Below are positions 12,770-12,861 of a DNA stretch of 12,861 bases, piece after piece. The stretch lies in NCBI GenBank assembly GCA_045540975.1, contig JAZQIE010000136.1, positions 1 through 12,861 of the forward strand, read 5' to 3'. The notes under the pieces are model-generated. The model searched no databases, was not told the origin of the DNA, and saw only the letters and a program-made list of their open reading frames with translations. The translations under genes were made by a program, and so were the position numbers. How positions within the stretch are numbered: the first letter of the stretch is position 1; every line of letters begins with the position of its first letter. Source of the DNA: SIG510 sp045540975. GTDB taxonomy: Bacteria > Bacillota > Clostridia > Oscillospirales > JAAYXM01.

Positions 12770-12861
12770 CAAAAAAAAGACTCAGGTCATATGACCTGAG
12801 TCTTTTTTTTGCTATTTGAGTTGCAGCCAGACATAGGCGCGCTGTTTGTTGAATGTTACGG
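12720..12861. repeat. Perfect 142-base palindrome (two 71-base inverted arms) at the window end
   Basis: The arm 12720-12790 is the exact reverse complement of 12791-12861, with the axis between 12790 and 12791. The left arm holds the last 50 bases of the GH36-like gene and half of its terminator. The right arm repeats them backwards without a single mismatch and stops only because the window stops. Only the inner part (about 12771-12810) is explained by a terminator. Perfection and position suggest an assembly fold-back, so the bases after about 12811 should not be trusted as natural downstream sequence. Confidence 0.95.
12771..12810. terminator. Strong bidirectional intrinsic terminator after the GH36-like gene
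   Basis: Eight A residues (12771-12778), stem GACTCAGGTC (12779-12788), loop ATAT, the matching arm GACCTGAGTC (12793-12802), and eight T residues (12803-12810). It begins two bases after the TAG and can work on both strands. It is the core of the larger palindrome. The stem and T-run look natural, although the outer symmetry probably is not. Confidence 0.88.

Noticed and set aside
12811..12861. Possible second, inverted copy of the GH36-like gene beginning at the window end
   Set aside because: The identical mirrored sequence is more simply explained by fold-back of the assembly through the palindromic terminator, so I do not annotate a partial gene here.

Overview
The window looks like chromosome of an anaerobic, probably gut-associated, uncultured member of the Clostridia (Oscillospirales-like). 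The signs are a ferredoxin-dependent 2-oxoacid oxidoreductase operon, strong AGGAGG-type ribosome binding sites, ATG/GTG/TTG starts, moderate GC, and glycan-salvage genes. This placement is an inference from gene content and style; no rRNA or other phylogenetic marker is present. Coding density is high and no gap exceeds about 150 bases. I see no rRNA, tRNA, CRISPR array, insertion sequence or phage gene.

Layout. (1) Bases 145-3392, minus strand: a five-gene operon with a SIMIBI-type P-loop ATPase, a two-cluster ferredoxin subunit, and the alpha, beta and gamma subunits of a 2-oxoacid:ferredoxin oxidoreductase (VorB/KorA class). It has a clear sigma-A promoter at 3429-3457, and the subunit genes touch or nearly touch. 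(2) Bases 3518-3706, minus strand: a 62-residue two-helix membrane protein with a TTG start, diverging from (3). (3) Bases 3824-7796, plus strand: a copper-type P1B ATPase (copA), a C_GCAxxG_C_C redox-type protein and a MATE exporter, joined by start/stop overlaps. (4) Bases 7832-9944, minus strand: an ABC ATPase, a ComEB-type dCMP deaminase, a small Cys-rich membrane protein and a KduD-type dehydrogenase in one tight operon. Operons (3) and (4) converge on a shared bidirectional terminator. (5) Bases 10084-12769, plus strand: nagA and a GH36-like glycoside hydrolase, separated by a terminator-like hairpin and divergent from (4).

How it fits together. The oxidoreductase operon links 2-oxoacid (amino-acid or reductive carbon) metabolism to ferredoxin. 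The copA group suggests soft-metal or redox stress and efflux. KduD, NagA and the GH36-like enzyme point to uronate, amino-sugar and alpha-galactoside salvage from plant or host glycans.

The most striking non-gene signal is a perfect 142-base palindrome (12720-12861) that ends exactly at the last base of the window. It is centred on the GH36 gene's terminator and mirrors the end of that gene. It most likely marks an assembly fold-back at a contig end, although a real inverted duplication or hairpin end cannot be excluded from sequence alone. I found no convincing new defence or mobile system. The best biological leads are the copA/C_GCAxxG/MATE cluster, the P-loop ATPase in the oxidoreductase operon, the small Cys-tailed membrane protein, and the GH36-like enzyme with atypical catalytic motifs.
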